From: Terrimonas sp.
Lineage (GTDB): Bacteria; Bacteroidota; Bacteroidia; Chitinophagales; Chitinophagaceae
Assembly (NCBI GenBank): GCA_016125075.1
Contig: WGMO01000014.1
Span: 124,001-188,000 of the forward strand
DNA: 64,000 nucleotides
Direction of reading: 5' to 3'
Positions 53,504 through 62,334 of the stretch are shown here, piece after piece (the stretch's first letter is position 1; every line of letters begins with the position of its first letter). The position numbers and the translations under genes were made by a program. Under the pieces are notes generated by a model, which ran no database searches, was not told where the DNA came from, and was given only the letters and a program-made list of their open reading frames with translations.

Positions 53504-56500
53504 TCAATGTGCAGCAATCGCTGTATCTGTTTCTGTTTTTATTTTTTTCAATTGTTGTGCTTCAATGACCTGGTCAATCTCACTCCTTTTTTTTGCTGTG
53601 GACAGGAAGGAGTACATCGCCGGTATCACGAATAAGGTTAGAATTAAGGAGAACATGATACCACCCACGATGACAACTCCTAACGGGATGCGGCTGGTGG
53701 CAGCGGCTCCCAGTGACAGGGCTAAAGGCAGGGCACCGAGTGACATGGCAAGACTGGTCATGAGGATCGGCCTTAAGCGTTGTGTGGCGGCAAATATGGC
53801 AGCATCCATTTTTTTCATGCCCTTATTCAGCCTGTTCTGGTTGGCGAATTCCACGATCATGATCCCATTCTTGGTTACCAGTCCGATCAGCATGATCATA
53901 CCGATCTGCGAAAAGATATTGAGGGTATGGCCAAATAATTTTAAAGACAATACGGCTCCGGCAATAGCCAGTGGTACGGTAAACATGATGATAAAGGGAT
54001 CGATGAAGCTTTCAAACTGGGCTGCCAGCACCAGGAATATCAGAATCAGGGCCAGCATGAATGCAAAAGCGGTGTTCCCGGAGCTTTCCTGGTAATCCCG
54101 TGAAGATCCTGCCAGGGAAGTGGTGAAACTATCATCCAGCAATTGTTTCTTGATCTGGTTCATAGCTTCAATACCATCACCCACCGTTTTGCCGGGTGCC
54201 AGGTTAGCTGATATGGTAGCCGATTTATAACGGTTGAAATGAAAAATTGCAGGGGTGGCGATTGCGTCTTTGATATTGATAAGGTTATCAAGGGAGATCA
54301 TATCTCCCCTGTTATTCCGGACAAAGATGGTTTTAAGGTCAGAGGGTTCATCCCTGTCGTTCCTCGCCACCTGTCCTAATACATTATATTGTTTTCCGTC
54401 TTTAATGAAATTACCCAAACGCCTGTTGCTGAAAGCCAGCTGCAGGGTTTGGGAAATGTCTTCAATACTCACGCCCAGTTCACTGGCTTTTAACCTGTCA
54501 ATATCCACCTGCACTTCGGGTTTGTTGAATTTAAGGTCCGCATCCACTCCCTGTAAAACGGGGTTATTGTTGGCCGCTTCCAGGAACTTGGGCAATACAC
54601 TCCTGATCTTCTCAAAGTCATTATTCTGCAGTACGAATTGAACGGCCTGGCTGCTTCTTCTCCCTACCTGTATGGTCTGTTCCTGGGTGGCAAAGGCCCG
54701 GCCCTTATTGAATTTCATCAGCCCCCTGTTGACCTGGTCAACAATTTCCTGCTGACTCCGCTTCCTGTATTCAGGGTCTACCAGGGATATCCTGATAAAT
54801 CCCGTATTGGCAGCACCAGTTCCGGCAAAACTGGGTGATGTGACCGAGAGAATCTGTTTCCTTTCCGGTATGGAGTCCATCAGGTAATAGACCATACTGT
54901 CGATATACTTATCCATATAATCAAAGGAAGTACCCTCCGGTGCGGTTACAGATAACCGAAACTGGCTCCGGTCTTCCAGGGGCGCCAGTTCAGATTGAAG
55001 GGTCTTGCCCACAAAAAAGATGGAAGCAATACAGGCAGCAATGATCAGAAAGGCTACCCACCTGACCTTCATAAATTTTTCCAGCAGCTTGCGGTAATTA
55101 TTTTCAAGGCCTTTGAAAAAAGGTTCAGTTTTATTGTAGAACCAGGAATGTTTGTGGATATTCTTCCGCGTGAGTTTTACGTTCAGCACCGGGGTTAGGG
55201 TGAGCGAAACAAAGGCAGAGATCAGCACGGCACCGGCCAGTACGATCCCGAATTCGCGGAAAAGACTACCCACAAATCCCTGCAGAAAAATGACCGGGAG
55301 GAAAACAATTGCCAGGGTAATCGAAGTGGCGATCACCACAAAATAGATTTCTTTCGAACCTTCAAATGCTGCCTGCCATTTACCCATCCCTTTTTCCATC
55401 TTTTTATAGATGTTCTCCGTAACTACAATACCGTCGTCCACTACCAGGCCCGTTGCTAATACAATAGCCAGCAGGGTTAGTACATTGATGGTATACCCCA
55501 TCAGGTACATGATAAAAAAAGCACCGATCAGGGAAACGGGTATATCGATAAGGGGCCGTATAGCGATAAGCCAGTCGCGGAAAAAGAGATAGATGATCAG
55601 GATCACCAGCGAAATAGCAATCAGCAGGGTTTCTTCCACTTCCGAGATGGAACGCTTGATATATTTAGTGGAATCGAACAGCACATCGATCTTGATGTCT
55701 TCGGGCATGTCTTTTTTGATTTGTTCCACCCTTTTATAGAATTCATCGCCAATCGACACATAGTTGGCGCCCGGTAGGGGGATCACCGCCATCCCGATCA
55801 TGGGTATGGCACTTTCTTTCAGGATGGTTTCTTCGTTTTCAGGGCCCAGCACAGCTTCGCCAATATCCCTGATTTTGATATCGCTGCCATTTCTGTTCGC
55901 AACGATCAGGTCGTTAAATTCTTCTTCCGTATTGATCCGGCCAAAAGTCCTGACATTCAGTTCTGTTGCATTGCCAGACAGTTTACCACTGGGCAATTCG
56001 ATATTTTGTTGTTGGAGTGCCACCTGTACATCCCGCGGGGTCAGTTGGTAGGCATTGAGTTTTACGGGGTCGAACCAAATACGCATGGCATATTTTTTTT
56101 CACCCCAGATCTGGATCCCGCTTACGCCGGGGATGGTCTGTAACCTCTCCAATAAAACATTGTTCGCAAACTCCGTCAGTTGCAACTGGTTCCTGGTATT
56201 GCTTTGCACCGTCATCGCCATGATGGGACTTGAACTGGCGTCTGATTTAGAAACGGTAGGTTGCCCGTCAAGGTCAGGCGGCAGGTTACCGATTGTCTGG
56301 GAAACCTTATCCCTTACATCATTGGCCGCGGTTTCCAGGTTCACCCCCAGTTCAAATTCAACATTGATATTACTGGAACCCTGGCTGCTGGTGGAAGTAA
56401 TATTCTTTACCCCCGCAATACCGTTTACTGCTTTTTCGAGGGGTTCTGTGATCTGTGACTCGATGATATCTGAATTCGCTCCGGGGTAGGATGTCCGGAT

Positions 56501-56638
56501 GCTGATATTGGGCGGGTCGATGGCCGGGTAATCGCGCACGCCCAGGAACGTAAACCCAATGATCCCAAAAAGAATGATGATCAGGTTCAGCACTATCGCT
56601 AATACAGGCCTCCGTAAACTGAGTTCTGAGATATTCAT
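53504..56638 (-). CDS. RND (HAE1 type) multidrug efflux transporter
   Basis: A 1044-residue inner-membrane pump of the AcrB/MexB type. It begins MNISELSLRRPVLAIVLNL and has the TM4 proton-relay DD in GLVVDDGIVVTENI. The two large periplasmic loops and the C-terminal GLVTKNGIMIVEFANQ are present. Twelve membrane segments are expected. It pumps hydrophobic compounds out through the adjacent adaptor and TolC proteins; actual substrates are not determinable. The adaptor gene is 13 bases upstream. Confidence 0.95.
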   Translation of the reverse strand: MNISELSLRRPVLAIVLNLIIILFGIIGFTFLGVRDYPAIDPPNISIRTSYPGANSDIIESQITEPLEKAVNGIAGVKNITSTSSQGSSNINVEFELGVNLETAANDVRDKVSQTIGNLPPDLDGQPTVSKSDASSSPIMAMTVQSNTRNQLQLTEFANNVLLERLQTIPGVSGIQIWGEKKYAMRIWFDPVKLNAYQLTPRDVQVALQQQNIELPSGKLSGNATELNVRTFGRINTEEEFNDLIVANRNGSDIKIRDIGEAVLGPENEETILKESAIPMIGMAVIPLPGANYVSIGDEFYKRVEQIKKDMPEDIKIDVLFDSTKYIKRSISEVEETLLIAISLVILIIYLFFRDWLIAIRPLIDIPVSLIGAFFIMYLMGYTINVLTLLAIVLATGLVVDDGIVVTENIYKKMEKGMGKWQAAFEGSKEIYFVVIATSITLAIVFLPVIFLQGFVGSLFREFGIVLAGAVLISAFVSLTLTPVLNVKLTRKNIHKHSWFYNKTEPFFKGLENNYRKLLEKFMKVRWVAFLIIAACIASIFFVGKTLQSELAPLEDRSQFRLSVTAPEGTSFDYMDKYIDSMVYYLMDSIPERKQILSVTSPSFAGTGAANTGFIRISLVDPEYRKRSQQEIVDQVNRGLMKFNKGRAFATQEQTIQVGRRSSQAVQFVLQNNDFEKIRSVLPKFLEAANNNPVLQGVDADLKFNKPEVQVDIDRLKASELGVSIEDISQTLQLAFSNRRLGNFIKDGKQYNVLGQVARNDRDEPSDLKTIFVRNNRGDMISLDNLINIKDAIATPAIFHFNRYKSATISANLAPGKTVGDGIEAMNQIKKQLLDDSFTTSLAGSSRDYQESSGNTAFAFMLALILIFLVLAAQFESFIDPFIIMFTVPLAIAGAVLSLKLFGHTLNIFSQIGMIMLIGLVTKNGIMIVEFANQNRLNKGMKKMDAAIFAATQRLRPILMTSLAMSLGALPLALSLGAAATSRIPLGVVIVGGIMFSLILTLFVIPAMYSFLSTAKKRSEIDQVIEAQQLKKIKTETDTAIAAH

Positions 56639-56651
56639 TCCCGAAATTATT

Positions 56652-57716
56652 TTATTGATTTACGATATTCCCAACAGCAATTTTTGTTCCCGGCCGGATA
56701 CTTAATAAGCCGGTGATGACAACGGTATCTCCTGATTTGATTCCCTCGGTCACCTGTACAAAGGCAGAATCCCTCACACCGGTGTTTACGTCGACAAAAC
56801 TGGCCATGCCACCGTCATAGCGAATGATTTTTTTCCCCCTTGCCTGTGGAATAATAGCTTCCGAAGGCACCATCAGGGCATTGGGATCGGGATCAAATTG
56901 TAAAATCACATTGGCAAAGGTACCGGGTAATAATTCAGCATTTTTATTGGCGACAACCGACCGGACAATAAGGCTCCGGGTTGTTTCTGCAACACTGGTT
57001 TCGGTGGCCATCACTTTAGCCGTATACAGTTTATCTTTTCCCTGTACTTTGAAGGAAACAGCCTGGCCGGTCTTGATCCGGTCTGTATATTTCTCCGGAA
57101 CGGTAAAGTCGAGTTTCAGCGGGTCCGTCTGTGTGATGGTGGTAATGATTGTGGAAGGAGTAATATAAGCCCCGGGGCTTATATTTTTCAAACCCAGTCT
57201 GCCATTATAAGGTGAGCGGATCTCTGTTTTCGCGATGCTCGTTTTGATGATTTCAATATCTGCGTTGATATTGTTCACATTCAAAAGACTGAGGTCGTAA
57301 TCCTGCTGGCTGATCCCCTGGATTTTCAGCAACTGCGACTGCCTGTCTTCGGTTTGCTGTGCAATTTTTAACTGGACTTCCAGTTTCCGCAACTGGGCCT
57401 GCAGGTCGCCGTCATAGAGTTTGACCAGGAGGGTGCCTTTGGAAATATACTTTCCTTCGCTGATATGGATTTCCGTCACTTTACCTGAAACTTCCGGGTG
57501 GATTTCAGTTGTTTCATTCGCCATCAGGGTTCCGGGCACTTCGATAGTTTCGCTGATGGTCTTAGGGGTAACGATATAGCCATCTACTTTCATAATGGCC
57601 GTGCGGGCATTAAAGGCAGGTGTAGCGTCTTTGTCCTTTTTGTTGGCGCAACCGGCAATGAAAAGAAGGATAGCCGGAAGGAATGTGTTTGCGAAAACAG
57701 CTGCAGTTTTATTCAC
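56652..57716 (-). CDS. RND efflux periplasmic adaptor (membrane fusion protein), lipoprotein
   Basis: A 354-residue HlyD/AcrA-type adaptor with a lipobox (LLFIAGC). A barrel-sandwich segment starts EVSGKVTEIHISEGKYISKG, a short coiled hairpin includes QLRKLEVQLKIAQQ, and SPYNGRLGLKNISPGAYI and the beta-barrel domain follow. It bridges the RND pump to TolC. It is the first gene of the efflux operon. No regulator gene is adjacent, so control is unclear. The 135-base gap towards purK shows no hairpin or gene. Confidence 0.93.
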   Translation of the reverse strand: MNKTAAVFANTFLPAILLFIAGCANKKDKDATPAFNARTAIMKVDGYIVTPKTISETIEVPGTLMANETTEIHPEVSGKVTEIHISEGKYISKGTLLVKLYDGDLQAQLRKLEVQLKIAQQTEDRQSQLLKIQGISQQDYDLSLLNVNNINADIEIIKTSIAKTEIRSPYNGRLGLKNISPGAYITPSTIITTITQTDPLKLDFTVPEKYTDRIKTGQAVSFKVQGKDKLYTAKVMATETSVAETTRSLIVRSVVANKNAELLPGTFANVILQFDPDPNALMVPSEAIIPQARGKKIIRYDGGMASFVDVNTGVRDSAFVQVTEGIKSGDTVVITGLLSIRPGTKIAVGNIVNQ

Positions 57717-57851
57717 TGTATATGTAATTGAGTTTAGGTTATAACGTATCGAAAGATAAATAGTTGGATACCATTTAGGTATAAAACTTGCGAAATAATA
57801 TTAATTCATCCTGGTACTTACACCAGCGGTAATTTAATTGGATAAAAGGAT

Positions 57852-58970
57852 TCAGGTTCGGACTTTTATTAAATTTTTGATTTTATTGGCTTTGTGGAGT
57901 AAATCCTGTTTTTCCTGGCTGAGTACCGTTACATGTCCCATTTTCCGGCCCGGCTTGGTTAGCTTTTTGCCATAAATATGGAGAAAGGCATTGTCAATTT
58001 TCAATACCTCCTCCAGGCCTTCATATACAGCCGGCCCCGAAAAGCCATTGGCCCCGATGATATTCACCATGACTGAGGGTAGGATGGCATCCGTATTGCC
58101 AAGGGGGTATCCCAGCATGATCCGCCACAACATGTCAAACTGGGAGCTGTAATGGCCTTCTATCGTATGATGCCCACTGTTATGCACCCTGGGTGCTGTT
58201 TCGTTTACAAATACATTGCCATCTGCATCGATAAAAAGCTCTACGGCAAAAAGCCCGGGTGATTTGAAATGTTTTGCCGCAGCCTGGGCCACTGCTTCTG
58301 CCTTCCAAAGCACGGATTTAGTCAGTTCTGCCGGGCAAAGCTGATAATCGAGTAGATTCAGGTCCTGGTCAAAATGCATTTGAACAGGCGGAAATAATTT
58401 TAATTCCCCGGTACTGGCGATGGCCACAGTAATGGCAATTTCCTTGTCGATTTTCACCATTTTCTCCAGGACACCCGGAGCGTCGAATCCTTTTTCCATT
58501 TCAGCGGCCGTACCGATCAGCTGAACACCCCTTCCATCATAACCGCCTTCACCCAGTTTATGTACCGCCGGAAGGAAATCGGTATGTTTCTGCAGGTCAT
58601 CTTTCGAATGTGTCACCACAAACGCAGCCGAAGGGATCTCGTTTTGCTGGTAATATTGTTTCTGTAAGATCTTGTTTTTTATGATCCTTAGTACAGAGGG
58701 AGCGGGGAATACTTTCACGCCTTCCTTTTCGAGTTGCTCCAGTGCATCTACATTGACATTTTCTATTTCAACGGTAATGGCATCCAGGCACTTTCCGAAA
58801 CGGTAAACGGCTTCATAGTCTTTTATATCGCCCAGGGTGAAATGATGACATAAATGCGCGGCAGGGCAGTCCTGATCGTTTTCAAGTACATAGGTATCTA
58901 CCTGGTAATTGGCTGCTGCCTGTAAAAGCATGCGGCCAAGCTGTCCACCCCCAAGGATTCCGATTTTCAT
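57852..58970 (-). CDS. purK: 5-(carboxyamino)imidazole ribonucleotide synthase PurK
   Basis: A 372-residue ATP-grasp enzyme from the ATG at 58970, beginning MKIGILGGGQLGRML. It continues with KLGEGGYDGRGVQLI (ATP-binding loop) and NEIAPRVHNSGH-like NETAPRVHNSGHHTIEG. It carboxylates AIR with ATP and bicarbonate to N5-CAIR for PurE. A longer open frame reaches 59150, but its extra 60 residues are not part of the family. It is separated from purE by the efflux operon. Confidence 0.94.
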   Translation of the reverse strand: MKIGILGGGQLGRMLLQAAANYQVDTYVLENDQDCPAAHLCHHFTLGDIKDYEAVYRFGKCLDAITVEIENVNVDALEQLEKEGVKVFPAPSVLRIIKNKILQKQYYQQNEIPSAAFVVTHSKDDLQKHTDFLPAVHKLGEGGYDGRGVQLIGTAAEMEKGFDAPGVLEKMVKIDKEIAITVAIASTGELKLFPPVQMHFDQDLNLLDYQLCPAELTKSVLWKAEAVAQAAAKHFKSPGLFAVELFIDADGNVFVNETAPRVHNSGHHTIEGHYSSQFDMLWRIMLGYPLGNTDAILPSVMVNIIGANGFSGPAVYEGLEEVLKIDNAFLHIYGKKLTKPGRKMGHVTVLSQEKQDLLHKANKIKNLIKVRT

Positions 58971-59050
58971 GGCGCAAAGATAAAGGCTGGAAGCAGAATC
59001 TTCATTTGTGTTTCGAATAAATGACAACTGGGTATTCCGTTTATATTTTT

Positions 59051-59058
59051 TAGTTTTG
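59051..59058 (+). promoter_or_regulatory. Possible -7 box (TAGTTTTG) upstream of hppD
   Basis: It fits TAnnTTTG and lies about 180 bases before the hppD start, in the divergent gap with purK. A 31-codon frame begins nine bases later (59067). No -33 partner is obvious. Confidence 0.3.
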
Positions 59059-59236
59059 TACACAATATGCGACCTGATTTTTCCCATAAGATATTCTCCG
59101 ACAGGCGTACGCACTATAATTTGTTGATGGAAACGCTGGCGCTGGAACATCCCTGCACCTGAACCTGCCCAGGTGATGATCGCTATCTTAAACAGGTCGA
59201 TGAGCCCATTCTATTCAATTAATTTTAATTCAGCAT

Positions 59237-60370
59237 ATGTCAACAAACGTTGAAACCCGAACGAATCCGGCAAAACAGGCAGATTTCCTCCCATTACTGG
59301 GTACAGATTATGTAGAACTCTATGTAGGAAATGCGAAACAGGCGGCCCATTATTATATGAGCGCTTTTGGTTTCCAGTCATTGGCGTATGCCGGTCCTGA
59401 AACCGGTATAAAGGATAAAGTGAGTTATGCAGTAAACCAGCACAAATTAACCTTGTTGCTGACCACACCACTCAGGGCCAATAACCCTGTCGCCGATCAT
59501 ATTTATAAACATGGAGATGGGGTAAAGAACCTGGCTTTACGGGTGGATGATGCCACAAAGGCCTGGGAAGAGACAACAAAAAGAGGTGCCAGAAGTTTTT
59601 TATCACCCACTATATTAAAGGATAATGACGGGGAACTGGTGATGAGCGGGATCCATACTTATGGCGAAACGGTGCATTTATTCATCGAAAGGAATAATTA
59701 TTCAGGGGCTTTTATGCCGGGATTCAGAAAATGGGAGAATGAATATTTTAAACCGGCTGATACCGGCTTATTGTATGTCGATCATTGTGTCGGCAATGTA
59801 GGATGGAACCAAATGAACAAATGGGTTGAATTTTACGAACAGGTTATGGGATTCCGCAATATCCTTTCCTTCGATGATAGTGATATATCAACCGAATATT
59901 CTGCCCTGATGAGTAAAGTGATGAGCAATGGAAACGGGTATGTAAAATTCCCCATCAACGAACCGGCGGAAGGAAAAAAGAAAAGCCAGGTAGAGGAATA
60001 CCTTGAATTTTATGACGGGGAGGGTTGTCAGCATGTAGCCATGGCTACCAATGATATTGTACATACGGTTACCGAACTTCGAAACAGGGGGGTAGAATTT
60101 CTTCGTGTTCCTACTACGTATTATGATGACCTGCTTGACCGGGTCGGTCAAATTGACGAGGACCTCGGGCCCCTGAAAGAACTGGGTATATTGGTGGACA
60201 GGGATGACGAGGGCTATCTATTGCAACTGTTTACCAAGCCGGTAGAAGACAGACCTACACTTTTTTTTGAAATAATACAACGTAAGGGTGCGAAGAGTTT
60301 TGGCAAGGGAAATTTCAAGGCCCTCTTCGAAGCCATCGAAAGAGAGCAGGAACAAAGAGGTAATTTATAG
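59237..60370 (+). CDS. hppD: 4-hydroxyphenylpyruvate dioxygenase
   Basis: A 377-residue two-domain vicinal-oxygen-chelate enzyme. The iron ligands are His183 (YVDHCVGNV), His266 (GCQHVAMAT) and Glu345 (LFFEIIQRKG). The C-terminal helix with GNFKALFEAIEREQ closes the active site in known structures. It converts 4-hydroxyphenylpyruvate to homogentisate in tyrosine degradation. The homogentisate dioxygenase and later genes are not in the window. A terminator follows the stop at once, so it ends its transcript. Confidence 0.96.
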   Translation: MSTNVETRTNPAKQADFLPLLGTDYVELYVGNAKQAAHYYMSAFGFQSLAYAGPETGIKDKVSYAVNQHKLTLLLTTPLRANNPVADHIYKHGDGVKNLALRVDDATKAWEETTKRGARSFLSPTILKDNDGELVMSGIHTYGETVHLFIERNNYSGAFMPGFRKWENEYFKPADTGLLYVDHCVGNVGWNQMNKWVEFYEQVMGFRNILSFDDSDISTEYSALMSKVMSNGNGYVKFPINEPAEGKKKSQVEEYLEFYDGEGCQHVAMATNDIVHTVTELRNRGVEFLRVPTTYYDDLLDRVGQIDEDLGPLKELGILVDRDDEGYLLQLFTKPVEDRPTLFFEIIQRKGAKSFGKGNFKALFEAIEREQEQRGNL

Positions 60371-60376
60371 ATAATT

Positions 60377-60409
60377 AACCCCTTAAATTTTTAAGGGGTT
60401 CTTTTTTTT
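60377..60409 (+). terminator. Rho-independent terminator of hppD
   Basis: A 10-bp perfect stem, AACCCCTTAA (60377-60386) and TTAAGGGGTT (60391-60400) with a 4-base loop, followed by C and eight T. It lies six bases after the stop. Confidence 0.92.
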
Positions 60410-60487
60410 ATACTATTTTTATATAAATTTCACAATAACCTGATACCAGCCTTGCAATATTATCGTTAAGAAACCAGGAAATCAATT

Positions 60488-61669
60488 ATGAAAAACCTAA
60501 CCCTGTTGATACTTGTTTTATCCTGCTCGTCCATTACCGTTTTTTCCCAGAACGGAGGTTATGGTGCTTCCTTTACTTCTTCCAGTTCATTTATTGACAT
60601 GCAGCGTACTTTGCCCCGGCCCGGTGACGCGTTGAAAAGAAAGGAGGATACCCTCCAAAAGCAGTTTGAAGAAAAAAAACTGGAGTGGCCTGCCAAATAT
60701 GTTTATATCCGCTCGTTCAAATATGACAGCGAACTGGAGTTGTGGGTGAAGAACGAAAGAAATGAAAAATTCAAGCTTTTTAAAAAGTACAAAGTATGTG
60801 CCCTGGCCGGGACGCTGGGACCCAAACGTTTTGAAGGAGATTACCAGGTACCGGAAGGATTTTATTATATCAATGAGTTTAACCCTAACAGCAGTTATCA
60901 CTTATCGCTGGGATTGAATTATCCCAATGTTTCAGACAGGATGCTCAGTGACAGCTATAAGCCCGGCGGGGATATTTATATCCATGGCAGCTGCGTGACA
61001 GTGGGTTGCATACCCCTTACCGATCCGATGATCGAAGAGGTCTATATTATTGCCGCACATGCACAGAATGAAGGTCAGGATTTTATTCCTGTTCATATTT
61101 TCCCTATCCGGTATAATGTGAAAAAAAGCGTTGATTATCTCGCTAAAATGACAAAGACCGATGAGGAACTGAAAACCTTTGAATCAAAACTGGAGGGGGC
61201 ATTTGATTATTTTGAACAATATCATCAGTTACCTGTGATCATGACCGATGAGGATGGCGGCTATGTGGTTGGAAATTTAAAAAGTTTTCAACCAGCCGTG
61301 AAAGTGGAAAGGATCGCAAAACCCCATAAAACAAGGGTGGTTCAGAACCTTGCTGATGTAGTGCACCAATGGCCGGTTTATCCCGGTGGCGGCCAGGTTA
61401 TGCTTGATTTTTTGAATACCGTTGGTAAACAGATGGGTGATATGCTGCCCGAAAATATAAACAAGGCCTTTGTACAGGTTCAGTTTATCATCGATGCGGA
61501 TGGAACCCCGGTAAACTTTAAAGTACTTCGCGGTGTGGAAAATGATTTTGATGATGAACTGATCACGCAACTGGAAGAAAAAATGGCTAAATGGAAACCT
61601 GCACTCCTGAATAACAAGCCGGTAGCGAAGTTGATGAAACAAAATATTGAAATCATTCGCCCTGAATAA
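60488..61669 (+). CDS. L,D-transpeptidase-like protein fused to a TonB-C-like domain
   Basis: A 393-residue exported protein (signal to about FSQN). A YkuD-type L,D-transpeptidase domain covers about 70-205, with His166 and Cys174 in HGSCVTVGCIPL, the catalytic HGxxxxxGC-type pattern. After a linker, residues 290-393 resemble the TonB C-terminal domain as used in Bacteroidota energy-transducer-like proteins (FVQVQFIIDADGTPVNFKVLRG, WKPALLNNKPV). L,D-transpeptidases make 3-3 crosslinks or attach proteins to peptidoglycan in the periplasm. The fusion may combine wall anchoring with protein contact. No membrane anchor other than the signal is seen. Confidence 0.8.
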   Translation: MKNLTLLILVLSCSSITVFSQNGGYGASFTSSSSFIDMQRTLPRPGDALKRKEDTLQKQFEEKKLEWPAKYVYIRSFKYDSELELWVKNERNEKFKLFKKYKVCALAGTLGPKRFEGDYQVPEGFYYINEFNPNSSYHLSLGLNYPNVSDRMLSDSYKPGGDIYIHGSCVTVGCIPLTDPMIEEVYIIAAHAQNEGQDFIPVHIFPIRYNVKKSVDYLAKMTKTDEELKTFESKLEGAFDYFEQYHQLPVIMTDEDGGYVVGNLKSFQPAVKVERIAKPHKTRVVQNLADVVHQWPVYPGGGQVMLDFLNTVGKQMGDMLPENINKAFVQVQFIIDADGTPVNFKVLRGVENDFDDELITQLEEKMAKWKPALLNNKPVAKLMKQNIEIIRPE

Positions 61670-61674
61670 TCACC

Positions 61675-62334
61675 TTGAAAGTCTACTTTATACCCGGACT
61701 GGGCGCTGATCGACGGGTCTTCAAACATATCAGATTACCCAACGGATTTGATCCGGTTTACCTGGAATGGCTGGTTCCGGAAAAAAAAGAATCCCTTAAA
61801 CATTACGCCAGCCGTTTATCCGAAAGTATCGATGACCGGGAGGATTTTGTCCTCTGCGGACTTTCATTTGGTGGTATGCTGGCTTCGGAAATATCGATGT
61901 ATAAAAAACCTGCCTTACTGGTTTTGATTTCCAGCATACCTGTTTCTTCACAACTGCCGGGTTATTACCGCAAGGCTGCTGCCATAGGGTTACACAAAAT
62001 AATCCCGGTCTCGTTTTTTAAATCGGCAGCATTGATCAAACGCATATTTACAACTGAAACGGAGGCTGAAAAAAAAATGCTGCGCGAAATGATACGGGAG
62101 GTTGACCCGGCGTTTATTGATTGGGCCCTGCAGGCCATCCTGGATTGGAAAAAAGAAGAATGGCCCACTCATTATATCCATATTCACGGTGCCAGCGATG
62201 AATTATTACCCGTTCGGTATACAAAACCCACCCATATTCTTCAAAAAGCGGGGCACCTGGCGGTATTGAACCAGGCTGCGGGGATTAACGCCATCCTTTC
62301 GGCCCAGTTTCAGGGGTTAGTCGTCAATACCTGA
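61675..62334 (+). CDS. Small alpha/beta hydrolase
   Basis: A 219-residue alpha/beta hydrolase-fold protein without signal peptide. The oxyanion start is VYFIPGLGADRRVF, the nucleophile Ser lies in LCGLSFGGMLASE, and the C-terminal His in KAGHLAVLNQ. The IHGASDELLP segment contains the acid. Substrate unknown. The start is a TTG at 61675, six bases after the L,D-transpeptidase stop, so it is probably cotranscribed. Its 3' end overlaps the convergent aspartate kinase gene by 25 bases. Confidence 0.8.
   Translation: MKVYFIPGLGADRRVFKHIRLPNGFDPVYLEWLVPEKKESLKHYASRLSESIDDREDFVLCGLSFGGMLASEISMYKKPALLVLISSIPVSSQLPGYYRKAAAIGLHKIIPVSFFKSAALIKRIFTTETEAEKKMLREMIREVDPAFIDWALQAILDWKKEEWPTHYIHIHGASDELLPVRYTKPTHILQKAGHLAVLNQAAGINAILSAQFQGLVVNT

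Noticed and set aside
53385-54095. A 236-codon plus-strand frame across the TolC-RND junction
   Set aside because: Antisense to both genes, which have full-length family matches.
58971-59150. Sixty-residue N-terminal extension of PurK
   Set aside because: PurK proteins start at MKIGILGGGQLGRM; the extension is basic and unrelated, and overlaps the likely hppD control region.
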